Shown here piece by piece: positions 1-6,292 of a stretch of 6,342 bases of DNA (positions are counted from its first letter, which is position 1; every line of letters begins with the position of its first letter). A program made the translations under genes and the position numbers. Source of the DNA: Planctomycetaceae bacterium (GTDB lineage: Bacteria > Planctomycetota > Planctomycetia > Planctomycetales > Planctomycetaceae); the NCBI GenBank assembly GCA_016765335.1, contig JAESQE010000503.1, positions 1 through 6,342 of the forward strand, given 5' to 3'. The notes under the pieces are model-generated. The model saw only the letters and a program-made list of their open reading frames with translations. It ran no database searches and had not been told where the DNA came from.

Positions 1-881
1 GCAGGGAATATCAAATCCTGGTCACCATCCTGATCCAAATCATATTTGACCAGACCGGCTCCCCCTAAATCATAATTGTTAGTCATCCAGAGTTTGTGCT
101 TCTTGAAGTTACCATTGCCTATATTCTCGAAGCCCCAAAGTTCCTCTTCATCCTGGGTAATAATCGCAGCGATGTCAGGATCTCCATCTTGATCATAATC
201 AGCAATCGGAACGTGAATCGCACCGGGGGCAATTAATAACGTATGTTTTTCGAATTTGAAATCACCTTGATTCTCCAACCAAAGCACCTCACCTCGATTG
301 TATCCAAACACTGAAACCGCAAAGTCAATATCGCCATCTCCATCGAAATCAGCCGGTTGAACATCAGACACTCGCCTCACGTCACTTAAAATCACGTGCT
401 TAATGAATTGACCATTCTGTTTTTCATAAAGCTCCACCCGACCAATAAGCCCATCGTCTGGATAGATATTATTCAATACAGAAACCACAACATCCTGATC
501 CCCATCCTGATCGATATCAACAACCGTCGCATGCCCGGGCACAGCGACATCGGAAATGAGAACCTGTTCTTCCCAAGCACCATTAGGTAAAGCAGAATAA
601 AGGAGCACGGAATTTTTCGTGACATCACAGGCCAGAATTTCATTTTTCCCGTTGCCATCAAAGTCAAGAATCTGCAAATTCGCAATCATTGGAGAACCAA
701 ATATTTTGGGGCCAACTCGAATATGCTTAAAATTGATCTGCGAATCCGGATAAGTCTTTCCACCGGAATAAACTTTCCCTGCTGTTCGTAGCAATGGTAA
801 ACGAGACATCAGATACCATGTTCCCAGCGGAACCAGGATCACCGGCACGATCAAAATCAACAATCGTTGGACAGAAGACAT
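1..881 (-). CDS. FG-GAP/VCBS repeat protein with N-terminal membrane anchor (3' end beyond window)
   Basis: The frame is open from an ATG at 881 to the left edge, giving 293 full codons and no stop, so the C-terminus is missing. Residues about 7-24 are a hydrophobic segment after a short N-terminus carrying one Arg and are followed by SRLPLLR. This looks like an uncleaved signal anchor; there is no lipobox Cys. Five acidic calcium-loop motifs of DxDxDG type follow at about residues 73, 122, 178, 228 and 281 (DFDGNGKNE, DIDQDGDQD, DFDGDGDID, DYDQDGDPD, DLDQDGDQD). They are 49-56 residues apart, the blade spacing of an FG-GAP/VCBS (integrin-alpha-like) beta-propeller. Family knowledge points to an extracytoplasmic, calcium-stabilised propeller for binding or adhesion; no catalytic motif is visible in the part present. 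Upstream there is only a weak AGAGAG about 13 bases from the ATG. The gene is divergent from the methyltransferase gene. The ligand is unknown, and further domains could follow in the missing part. Confidence 0.88.
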   Translation of the reverse strand, partial: MSSVQRLLILIVPVILVPLGTWYLMSRLPLLRTAGKVYSGGKTYPDSQINFKHIRVGPKIFGSPMIANLQILDFDGNGKNEILACDVTKNSVLLYSALPNGAWEEQVLISDVAVPGHATVVDIDQDGDQDVVVSVLNNIYPDDGLIGRVELYEKQNGQFIKHVILSDVRRVSDVQPADFDGDGDIDFAVSVFGYNRGEVLWLENQGDFKFEKHTLLIAPGAIHVPIADYDQDGDPDIAAIITQDEEELWGFENIGNGNFKKHKLWMTNNYDLGGAGLVKYDLDQDGDQDLIFP

Positions 882-1229
882 TTTGTATCCACTACTCTCT
901 GAAACATTCCAAAACTGTAAATCAAACGTTAAGACTCAGCATTAATAGCATTGGACAAAGCCCCAACAGAGTGCAAAATCCCGTTTGTAATGCCCTGACC
1001 AAACATTGACCGACATTCGCACAGAAGATTGCTGCTGTTAGGCTACTTCCACCTCGCAAAGAGTGTTATTCTACTTATAGCAACAACGAATTGCATTACC
1101 CAAGAGAATAAAGATCTAGAAAACAATGGGCGAGCAGGCTCCATTGAGTCTGCCCCGTTAAGACATCTGTTACAAAAAAACTCTAAAATCACACCAGAAC
1201 ATTTTCAAAATATTACAAAGTAAAGAATT
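882..1229. other. divergent intergenic spacer without a supported gene
   Basis: This 348-base AT-leaning spacer separates the divergent FG-GAP and methyltransferase genes, so both promoters should lie here. For the leftward gene, the best candidate is an extended -10-like TGC-TATTAA (minus strand, TATTAA at 942-947), about 60 bases before its ATG and without a recognisable -35. For the rightward gene, TTGACC at 1006-1011 has no acceptable -10 at 16-19 bases. A 64-codon open frame at 1029-1223 lacks a ribosome binding site and recognisable protein character, so I do not call it a gene. A hairpin at 1128-1155 is listed separately. Confidence 0.6.
1128..1155 (+). other. candidate leader hairpin upstream of the methyltransferase gene
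   Basis: The arm CAGGCTC (1135-1141) pairs with GAGTCTG (1146-1152) around a CATT loop: seven pairs, one of them G-U. GGG (1128-1130) and CCC (1153-1155) can extend the stem across a four-base bulge (CGAG). It ends about 75 bases before the rlmL start, so it would be in the mRNA leader if transcription begins upstream of it. It is not followed by a T-run on the plus strand. On the minus strand only a weak TTGTTTTC follows. It may be an untranslated-region structure or chance. Confidence 0.25.
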
Positions 1230-2375
1230 ATGGAGCAGGTAACACTTACCGCCACAACCGGGTTTGGTCTTGAAGCCGTTGTTGGTCGAGAACTTCAGCG
1301 ACTAGGCTACGAGGATCAACAGCGTACCGATGGGCGGGTCACATTCACGGCACCGCTGGATGCAATTGCCCGTTGTAATTTGAACTTGAGATCCGCAGAT
1401 CGGCTTCTGTTGCAAATCGGAAAATTTCCAGCTTCTGATTTTGATGCCTATTTCGATCAGATCCAAGATCTCCCCTGGGAACGTTGGATGCCTGCCAATG
1501 CCAGCTTCCCAGTGAATGGTTCTTCGCACAAATCCACTTTGAAATCAGTACCAACTTGTCAGGGAATGGCGAAAAAAGCGATCGTTAATCGATTGCAAAG
1601 AGTTTATTCCTGCGAACTCGATGAAACAGGTCCAGACTGTGCAGTGCAATTCGAACTTCGTAGCAACCAGTGCACCATTTGGCTGAACACTTCTGGCGAA
1701 GGACTTCATAAACGCGGATACCGCCTCAAAAGAGGAGTGGCTCCGCTTCGAGAAACAATTGCTGCATCGCTGGCGCAGCTAAGTGTTTGGAACCGCGAAC
1801 GGACATTTCACGATCCGTTTTGCGGATCAGGAACCATTGCGATCGAAGCTGCTTTAATCGCCCAAAACCGTGCACCAGGGTTCAACCGGCAGTTTGCCTG
1901 TGAAACTTGGCCCACCTATCCCCAGGAACTTTGGGAGCAAGCCCGCGAAGAAGCTCAAGATAAGATCGACCAATCCGAGTGCATGCCAATTCTAGCAACC
2001 GATAACGATTATCACGTGCTCAACGCTGCCAGAGAAAATGCAGCTCGCGCGGGCGTCGAGCATCTGATCCATTTTCAAGAACATGATGTCTCTGAGTTAA
2101 AAACCCAAAGAATGTACGGTTGCCTAATCACAAATCCCCCTTACGGAGAACGGTTAGACGATGTCGATGAAGCTGAGCAACTTTGGACCGAACTGTGGAA
2201 AGTCACTCAGCAATGGCCAACCTGGTCTGTGTTTGTGTTTGCAGGATCACGCGACTTTGAAAAAATCGTCGACAAAAGAGCAACCCGTCGAAGAAAGCTT
2301 TATAACGGCCCCATCGAATGCACCTACTACCAATACCTCGGCCCCAAACCACCACGAATCCCAGCATCAATATAG
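1230..2375 (+). CDS. rlmL: THUMP-domain class I SAM-dependent rRNA methyltransferase, RlmL N-terminal type
   Basis: A 381-residue cytoplasmic protein. Residues about 1-55 form the small N-terminal region of the family, residues about 55-155 the RNA-binding THUMP domain, and residues about 165-381 a Rossmann-fold methyltransferase. LHKRGYR (159-165) joins the two halves. DPFCGSGTI (195-203) is SAM-binding motif I, and TNPPYGER (301-308) is the N-P-P-Y motif IV expected for methylation of an exocyclic guanine nitrogen. In E. coli the RlmL half of the RlmKL fusion makes m2G2445 in 23S rRNA. This gene has only the RlmL-type half, like B. subtilis YpsC, and the length (about 380) is normal for such single-domain proteins. 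The exact target nucleotide is inferred from homology. No strong Shine-Dalgarno site precedes the ATG; the nearest is AAAG about five bases upstream. The gene stands alone, divergent from the FG-GAP gene and convergent with the SGNH gene. The family call is firm; the symbol is less so. Confidence 0.92.
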   Translation: MEQVTLTATTGFGLEAVVGRELQRLGYEDQQRTDGRVTFTAPLDAIARCNLNLRSADRLLLQIGKFPASDFDAYFDQIQDLPWERWMPANASFPVNGSSHKSTLKSVPTCQGMAKKAIVNRLQRVYSCELDETGPDCAVQFELRSNQCTIWLNTSGEGLHKRGYRLKRGVAPLRETIAASLAQLSVWNRERTFHDPFCGSGTIAIEAALIAQNRAPGFNRQFACETWPTYPQELWEQAREEAQDKIDQSECMPILATDNDYHVLNAARENAARAGVEHLIHFQEHDVSELKTQRMYGCLITNPPYGERLDDVDEAEQLWTELWKVTQQWPTWSVFVFAGSRDFEKIVDKRATRRRKLYNGPIECTYYQYLGPKPPRIPASI

Positions 2376-2391
2376 AAGCCAAACCCATTCG

Positions 2392-2438
2392 AAGGGAGCA
2401 CAGACATTCCGGTCTGTGACAACACCACTCAAGGGAGC
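2392..2438 (+). repeat. perfect palindrome framed by a direct AAGGGAGC repeat
   Basis: CACAGAC (2399-2405) and GTCTGTG (2412-2418) form a perfect seven-pair hairpin with loop ATTCCG. The 8-mer AAGGGAGC occurs at 2392-2399 and again at 2431-2438, so the palindrome lies between the two copies (the first overlaps it by one base). No T-run follows, so it is a poor intrinsic terminator. It lies just after the methyltransferase stop codon. It could be a small dispersed extragenic palindrome, and the 8-mer pair could be a target duplication or chance. Confidence 0.5.
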
Positions 2439-2448
2439 CTCTGTTAAT

Positions 2449-2498
2449 TGGTTCTCCCCCTTATGAAGGGGGAGGTTAGAGGGGGTTTTTGAACTGTC
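2449..2498 (+). repeat. C/G-rich hairpin element, copy A
   Basis: CTCCCCCTT (2454-2462) and AAGGGGGAG (2466-2474) form a perfect nine-pair stem with loop ATG. After a short GTTAGA there is a second G-block, GGGGGTTTTT (2481-2490). The same element occurs inverted at 6293-6342. Over the first roughly 40 bases the two copies differ by one loop substitution and one single-base insertion, so they share an origin. It lies in the convergent spacer between the methyltransferase and SGNH genes. The G-block followed by T5 could let it double as a terminator for rlmL transcripts, though the T-run is not directly after the stem. Dispersed intergenic palindrome is the best description. Confidence 0.8.
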
Positions 2499-2524
2499 TT
2501 TTATAATCAAACTGTATCCGAGAT

Positions 2525-2550
2525 ACCTCTGGGATTCAATTAATAGAGGT
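2525..2550 (-). terminator. weak hairpin just past the SGNH gene stop
   Basis: ACCTCT (2525-2530) and AGAGGT (2545-2550) make a perfect six-pair stem around a 14-base loop. It starts five bases after the SGNH hydrolase stop codon on the minus strand. No T-run follows, so intrinsic termination is doubtful; it might protect the mRNA 3' end. Confidence 0.2.
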
Positions 2551-2555
2551 TCCCA

Positions 2556-3248
2556 TTAATCGAGTTGCTTCAACATCTTCTCAAGCAATTCATCCCAGAT
2601 GGCATACCCTTCTGCATTCATGTGCAATCCATCTTTGAGGAATACGTTTTCGAGCGGTGTGCCCTGTTCATTAAGCATTGCTGGCACGGTATCGCAATAA
2701 TGTAGTCGCTTATCTGCTTCGCTGAGCTGTCGGATTTTCTGATTGGCTTCAGACATTTCGGGCCATAAAGACCATCTTGAAAGACTCGGTTTGATCGGCA
2801 AGAAGATGATGTCAGTCTCAGGAAGTTTCGCATGAACTTTCTGTGTGAAGACTTTGTAGTCATTAAAGACTCGCTGCGGAGATTTCTTATTATTGATGTC
2901 GTTGTCACCACAATAAAACACAATCACACGCGGCTCATACTTCAAAACCACTCGATCCAAATAGTAAAGCACATCACTAATTTGCGATCCACCGAAGCCT
3001 CGATTGAGAATCACACGATCAGGAAAAGAGGCCGCTTCATCCCACATTCGAATTGAAGAAGATCCTGCAAAGAGAATCTCCCCCTTTTTCGGAGCAGTTT
3101 CGACATCCTGCTTTTCGAACTTCTTGATTGTTGCTTCCCAACGTTCCGCTGGATCGATCTTTTCGACTTTAGTAACAGTATCATCGGCAAATGAACTAAA
3201 ACTGAATACGACTGTAAAACATAACAGCAACATTAAAGTTCGAATCAT
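2556..3248 (-). CDS. secreted SGNH/GDSL-family hydrolase
   Basis: A 230-residue protein with a Sec signal peptide: a hydrophobic core at about residues 4-18 and likely cleavage after SFA (residue 21, before DD). The mature part shows all SGNH blocks. Block I is FAGSSSI (60-66), where G-S-S takes the place of GDS and Ser64 is the likely nucleophile. Block II is NRGFGGSQ (82-89), with an oxyanion-hole Gly. Block III is GDND (114-117), supplying Gly114 and Asn116. Block V is DGLH (206-209), supplying Asp206 and His209. The family contains esterases, lipases and carbohydrate O-acetylesterases close to the PAF-acetylhydrolase type. The substrate cannot be read from the sequence, but the sulfatase 51 bases upstream on the same strand favours a polysaccharide ester. 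The ATG is preceded by GAGG (3258-3261) nine bases upstream, which supports the start. It is probably the last gene of a sulfatase-SGNH transcript and is convergent with the methyltransferase gene. Confidence 0.9.
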   Translation of the reverse strand: MIRTLMLLLCFTVVFSFSSFADDTVTKVEKIDPAERWEATIKKFEKQDVETAPKKGEILFAGSSSIRMWDEAASFPDRVILNRGFGGSQISDVLYYLDRVVLKYEPRVIVFYCGDNDINNKKSPQRVFNDYKVFTQKVHAKLPETDIIFLPIKPSLSRWSLWPEMSEANQKIRQLSEADKRLHYCDTVPAMLNEQGTPLENVFLKDGLHMNAEGYAIWDELLEKMLKQLD

Positions 3249-3299
3249 CAGTCACATCCTCATCAAAAAATCTGCCTCAAAACCAAAAGACAACGTCCA

Positions 3300-4799
3300 T
3301 TATCTTTTCAGATTCTTACTGAGCTTATAAGGATCGTTCAATCGCTTCATTTCAGCGGCCAGCAGTCCTTCTAGCTCTTTTCTCTTTTTTGAATACTGTG
3401 GCGATTCAGCCAAATCGATTTGATGACTCTTCGGTTGATTCTGGAGTAGTTTCACGAGCTTTGCAGAGTGATGCTCAATCAGATATTCCTTCGGGTTCTC
3501 TTTCAAGTTAAACATCTGGGTTTCCCGCACTTTGCCATCAAGTACGTCGTATTCGATTAACTTCCAGCCGTCAGCTGTTTTCACGGATCGTATGCCCGGT
3601 TTGGTTCCGCCGCAATACGCCCCGTAAACAACATCTCGAATTCGATCAACTTTTCCTTCCAGAACTGGTCGGAAACTTTTTCCCAGCAGAACCTCTGGAG
3701 CATCTATACCTGCCAAATCACAAAAGGTGGGGAAGACATCCATCAAATAATTAAATCCAGATGCCCGAGAACCTTTTTCAATCCCAGGACCACACACGAT
3801 AAATGGCACTTTCCAGGTATGCTCATACAAGTTTTGTTTTCCCATCAAGCCATGTCGCCCCACAGCCATCCCATGATCGGAAGTGAAAATAACATAGGTA
3901 TTTTCCATCTCTCCCATTTTTTCGAGTTGCTTCATCACACGACCAACTTGCGTGTCGATATTTTCAATGCAGGCAAATTCTCGACCAATTTCATTTCGAA
4001 CAGTCGCTTCGTCTCGTTTTTCCATAACCCCTTGCACCTTGGTTTCATCTCGCAATCCCGGGTGACCATGATGAAACGGATGAGCTGGTAAGTAATTGCT
4101 TGGAAGTCGCGGAGCCTTAGGGTTCGGCGCGCCGGTTGGCCCGTTATTATTCGCACCGTACTTAGCAGCCAATTCAGGAGTTGCATTGCGAGGATCGTGG
4201 GGATGAGAGAACCCAAAGTAAATCAAAAAAGGATCTTGATCATTACTTGCCTGTCGCTTGTTTAAGTAATTCATCACATGGTCTCCGTGCCACTGACTAC
4301 CACCTTCAACAGTCCCCTCTCTTTTCGTCGCTTCGTGCCTGACCTCAAACAGAGCATTGGCCTCTTTGTAGCTATTTCCCGTTTTACAAGTTCGAAAGGT
4401 ATCGTACCCCGCCCGATTAAACACAGCTGGCATAGAAAACTGAGCAGCCTGCTGACGTGCTTTTTTAGTCCAGCTAATCCCAGGTGCTCTTGTACCAGGA
4501 AGATCCCAAAGCCCACGACCAGTCATAATCATAGTCCGAGAACAAGTACAAACCGCCCCCGACCACGATCCCATCTGATGAGCATCGTCAAAGGTCATCC
4601 CCTGAGCAGCCAAGCGGTCAATATTCGGAGTATCACAAACTTGATCCCCGTAAGCTGTCAGAGTTTCAGGAGATTGGTCATCGGTAAGAATAAACAGAAA
4701 GTTAGGACGCTTCTCAGCAGCGTCCAGACGATTTCCAATAGTTGGATTCAACAAAAAAACGCAAGCAACAGCCAGCAGGCACAATCTGAATACACGCAT
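3300..4799 (-). CDS. secreted sulfatase (formylglycine-dependent type I family) with atypical motif
   Basis: A 499-residue exported enzyme predicted to hydrolyse sulfate esters, probably on a polysaccharide. The signal peptide has its hydrophobic core at about 5-18 and probable cleavage near LDAA (residues 25-28). Family marks in order: metal-binding TDDQ (39-42, Asp40 and Asp41); maturation site CTCSR with TGR at 93-95 (Cys84 to become formylglycine, Arg88); Lys139 in CKTGN; FSHPHDP with His199/His201; SDHG (307-310, Asp308 and His309 for the metal); and Lys321 in GKQNLYE. The length is typical. Two departures stand out: the third motif position is Cys rather than Pro or Ala, and the usual K-x-H motif reads K-T-G-N. 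Maturation would need a formylglycine-generating enzyme encoded elsewhere. An AAGAG site six bases before the ATG supports this start. A -10 box and leader hairpin lie upstream, and the SGNH gene follows after 51 bases, so co-transcription is likely. The substrate is unknown; Planctomycetes carry many paralogues of this family. Confidence 0.94.
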   Translation of the reverse strand: MRVFRLCLLAVACVFLLNPTIGNRLDAAEKRPNFLFILTDDQSPETLTAYGDQVCDTPNIDRLAAQGMTFDDAHQMGSWSGAVCTCSRTMIMTGRGLWDLPGTRAPGISWTKKARQQAAQFSMPAVFNRAGYDTFRTCKTGNSYKEANALFEVRHEATKREGTVEGGSQWHGDHVMNYLNKRQASNDQDPFLIYFGFSHPHDPRNATPELAAKYGANNNGPTGAPNPKAPRLPSNYLPAHPFHHGHPGLRDETKVQGVMEKRDEATVRNEIGREFACIENIDTQVGRVMKQLEKMGEMENTYVIFTSDHGMAVGRHGLMGKQNLYEHTWKVPFIVCGPGIEKGSRASGFNYLMDVFPTFCDLAGIDAPEVLLGKSFRPVLEGKVDRIRDVVYGAYCGGTKPGIRSVKTADGWKLIEYDVLDGKVRETQMFNLKENPKEYLIEHHSAKLVKLLQNQPKSHQIDLAESPQYSKKRKELEGLLAAEMKRLNDPYKLSKNLKR

Positions 4800-4821
4800 A
4801 ATAATCTCTTTTCTAATCCGG

Positions 4822-4844
4822 GTAGCTCAGTCCCCCGAGGCTAC
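4822..4844 (-). other. leader hairpin before the sulfatase gene
   Basis: GTAG (4822-4825) pairs with CTAC (4841-4844), and CTC (4826-4828) with GAG (4837-4839), with one bulged base and a C-rich loop (G-rich in the transcript). It lies about 22 bases before the sulfatase ATG and downstream of the proposed -10 box, so it would be in the 5' leader close to the ribosome binding site. It is short and could be chance. Confidence 0.3.
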
Positions 4845-4860
4845 TGATTGAATCTTTGAT

Positions 4861-4866
4861 ATTATA
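4861..4866 (-). promoter_or_regulatory. candidate -10 box (TATAAT) for the sulfatase-SGNH transcript
   Basis: The minus strand reads TATAAT at this site, preceded by TGTGTTTA. It is about 62 bases before the sulfatase ATG and would give a leader of about 55 bases. No good TTGACA-like -35 lies 16-18 bases further upstream (AAAATT at 17), so either an activator helps or the match is chance in an AT-rich stretch. The position, within the 106-base gap after uxaE, is where a separate promoter would be expected. Confidence 0.4.
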
Positions 4867-4905
4867 TAAACACACCGAACAAAAATTTTCCAGGTTGCGA
4901 TGCAA

Positions 4906-6183
4906 TCACATTCCTTGAGCCAATGCATCGAGATGCCGAGAAAAATGATCTGCCAAAATTTCCGCGTAAGTCTCGGGATGAGACTCTAACACTGAACGGA
5001 TCGCAGGGCCAAGTTCAGAATCTGTTAATGTTGAACCGAACGTGCAATGTAGAATCTGACGCCCTGGCTCGGTAAATCCCAGCCCGGCAGGCACATCGCA
5101 CCAACGTTCCAGGTAAACTTGTTCGAGCCGAGTCGCATCTAAATCGTCGCCGGCAGGCACGGTATCGAGTGTCGCTGAAACATGATATGTCGCTTTATCA
5201 ACATCGTAATGCTCTCGTCCAAACTGAACGATTTTTCGAAACAGTGCTTCGTCATGACGAGCAACCACTCGAACAGCTTCCAGGTAACTTGTACCAGCAG
5301 TCTTCACATGAAACCGCCCTTTGGTAGCCCGAGCCAACGCAGGATACATTGAGAGTTTATCAGACCCGGAATGCAAGCTCAGCTTGTAAGGCCCAAGAAA
5401 CTCTGCAATGGCTGCATGATCGTTCAAAGAGGCTTCTAATGCGTCAACATCCCCTTTATAATCAACACCTTTCTCGAGTTCACCAATAAATCGCGGCGCA
5501 AGACTGACGAGCTTCATGCCCCCCTTCAAACATTGATCTGCAATAATGTAATGTTCTGCCAATGTCGTCGGTTGATCCGTTTCGTCAACAGAAAGCTCAA
5601 TCTCGTAATCCCGACCAGCTGCTTCATTCACAACACGGATGTGTTCGCCCAGATCGATAGCTTTACGAATTGCCAAACCGTATTTCACAGCTGCCCGCAT
5701 GCAAGCCTGCTCGTTAAGATCAATCACGACTCCACTAGGCAACTTGATACTTTTCCCCAGGTATCCTTGATACCAGGAAGCAGTATCCCGCACTGATTCG
5801 AATTTATCTTGCAGCGTCGCTTCATCGTAATCATCCGCTTGTTGATCGACATCATCGGAAGGGTCTATCGTAAAGAATGTAAACCCGGCAGCAACAGTGA
5901 TATCAACATCGGCAGGAGTCTTGAGATGATCAGCATCAGCCCCAATCTTTCCAGTCCAGCCAGCACTGCGTGCACCATCTAAAGCATCTTGCATCACTTG
6001 CGTTGCAGTCCGTTTGGTGCGAGTCATTTCACGGATTGATTGCTGAGGATAAATCGCTTCGATTCCGCTACCCGAACGATTCATCGATTCGACATGCCCC
6101 GGTGTCGCCAGACCAATTCGATCCCCAAACCCAAAACTCGGCGCAAGCCCCAAAGTGACACAACCAGATGTTTCGTTACTCAT
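4906..6183 (-). CDS. uxaE: tagaturonate epimerase family protein (UxaE-like)
   Basis: A 425-residue cytoplasmic protein with no signal peptide. UxaE, characterised in Thermotoga, is a metal-dependent enzyme that interconverts D-tagaturonate and D-fructuronate and so links galacturonate catabolism to the 2-keto-3-deoxygluconate route. Recognisable stretches, numbered from ATG 6183, are GFGDRIGLATPGH (18-30), GADADH (81-86), LSVDETDQPT (197-206), KLSLHSGSDK (267-276) and FHVKTAGTSY (291-300). The conserved Asp, Glu and His in these are likely metal or substrate ligands by inference. I prefer the start at 6183. The frame stays open to a TTG at 6252, but the extra 23 residues look non-homologous, and an in-frame ATG at 6204 falls on the purine-rich GAGAG/GGGG stretch that would be the ribosome binding site for 6183. 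The family call is good. The exact sugar acid is less certain, since related members could act on other keto-uronates. The sulfatase gene follows 106 bases downstream on the same strand. Confidence 0.85.
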   Translation of the reverse strand: MSNETSGCVTLGLAPSFGFGDRIGLATPGHVESMNRSGSGIEAIYPQQSIREMTRTKRTATQVMQDALDGARSAGWTGKIGADADHLKTPADVDITVAAGFTFFTIDPSDDVDQQADDYDEATLQDKFESVRDTASWYQGYLGKSIKLPSGVVIDLNEQACMRAAVKYGLAIRKAIDLGEHIRVVNEAAGRDYEIELSVDETDQPTTLAEHYIIADQCLKGGMKLVSLAPRFIGELEKGVDYKGDVDALEASLNDHAAIAEFLGPYKLSLHSGSDKLSMYPALARATKGRFHVKTAGTSYLEAVRVVARHDEALFRKIVQFGREHYDVDKATYHVSATLDTVPAGDDLDATRLEQVYLERWCDVPAGLGFTEPGRQILHCTFGSTLTDSELGPAIRSVLESHPETYAEILADHFSRHLDALAQGM

Positions 6184-6292
6184 AACCCCAATCTCTCTAT
6201 CCATAAAATGCGTTAACACGCACGAAAAAAGTTTCTGCGAAGTCTCGGGCAATCAACCACTCGAAATACTAAAAACGGCTTGACCATTAAGA

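Noticed and set aside
794..1009. 71-codon plus-strand frame overlapping the FG-GAP gene start
   Set aside because: It is antisense to the well-supported FG-GAP coding region and has no family signal.
1006..1034. TTGACC as a -35 box for rlmL
   Set aside because: The hexamer 17 bases downstream is TTGCTG, and nothing near TATAAT occurs at neighbouring spacings.
1029..1223. 64-codon open frame directly upstream of the methyltransferase gene
   Set aside because: No ribosome binding site, no recognisable protein features, and it occupies the expected promoter and leader region.
2161..2466. 101-codon plus-strand frame overlapping the end of the methyltransferase gene
   Set aside because: It is out of frame inside the conserved methyltransferase C-terminus and runs into repeat sequence; no independent support.
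4819..4844. tRNA-like GGGTAGCTCAGT segment (D-arm resemblance)
   Set aside because: No matching acceptor stem, anticodon arm or T-arm GTTCGA nearby; better explained as a short hairpin in the sulfatase leader.
4278..4847. 189-codon plus-strand frame opposite the sulfatase gene
   Set aside because: It lies antisense to the 5' two-fifths of a clear sulfatase; its composition looks like a reverse-strand shadow and no motif is present.
4886..4905. Intrinsic terminator after uxaE
   Set aside because: Only a four-pair TTGC/GCAA stem with a short interrupted T-run downstream; too weak to call.
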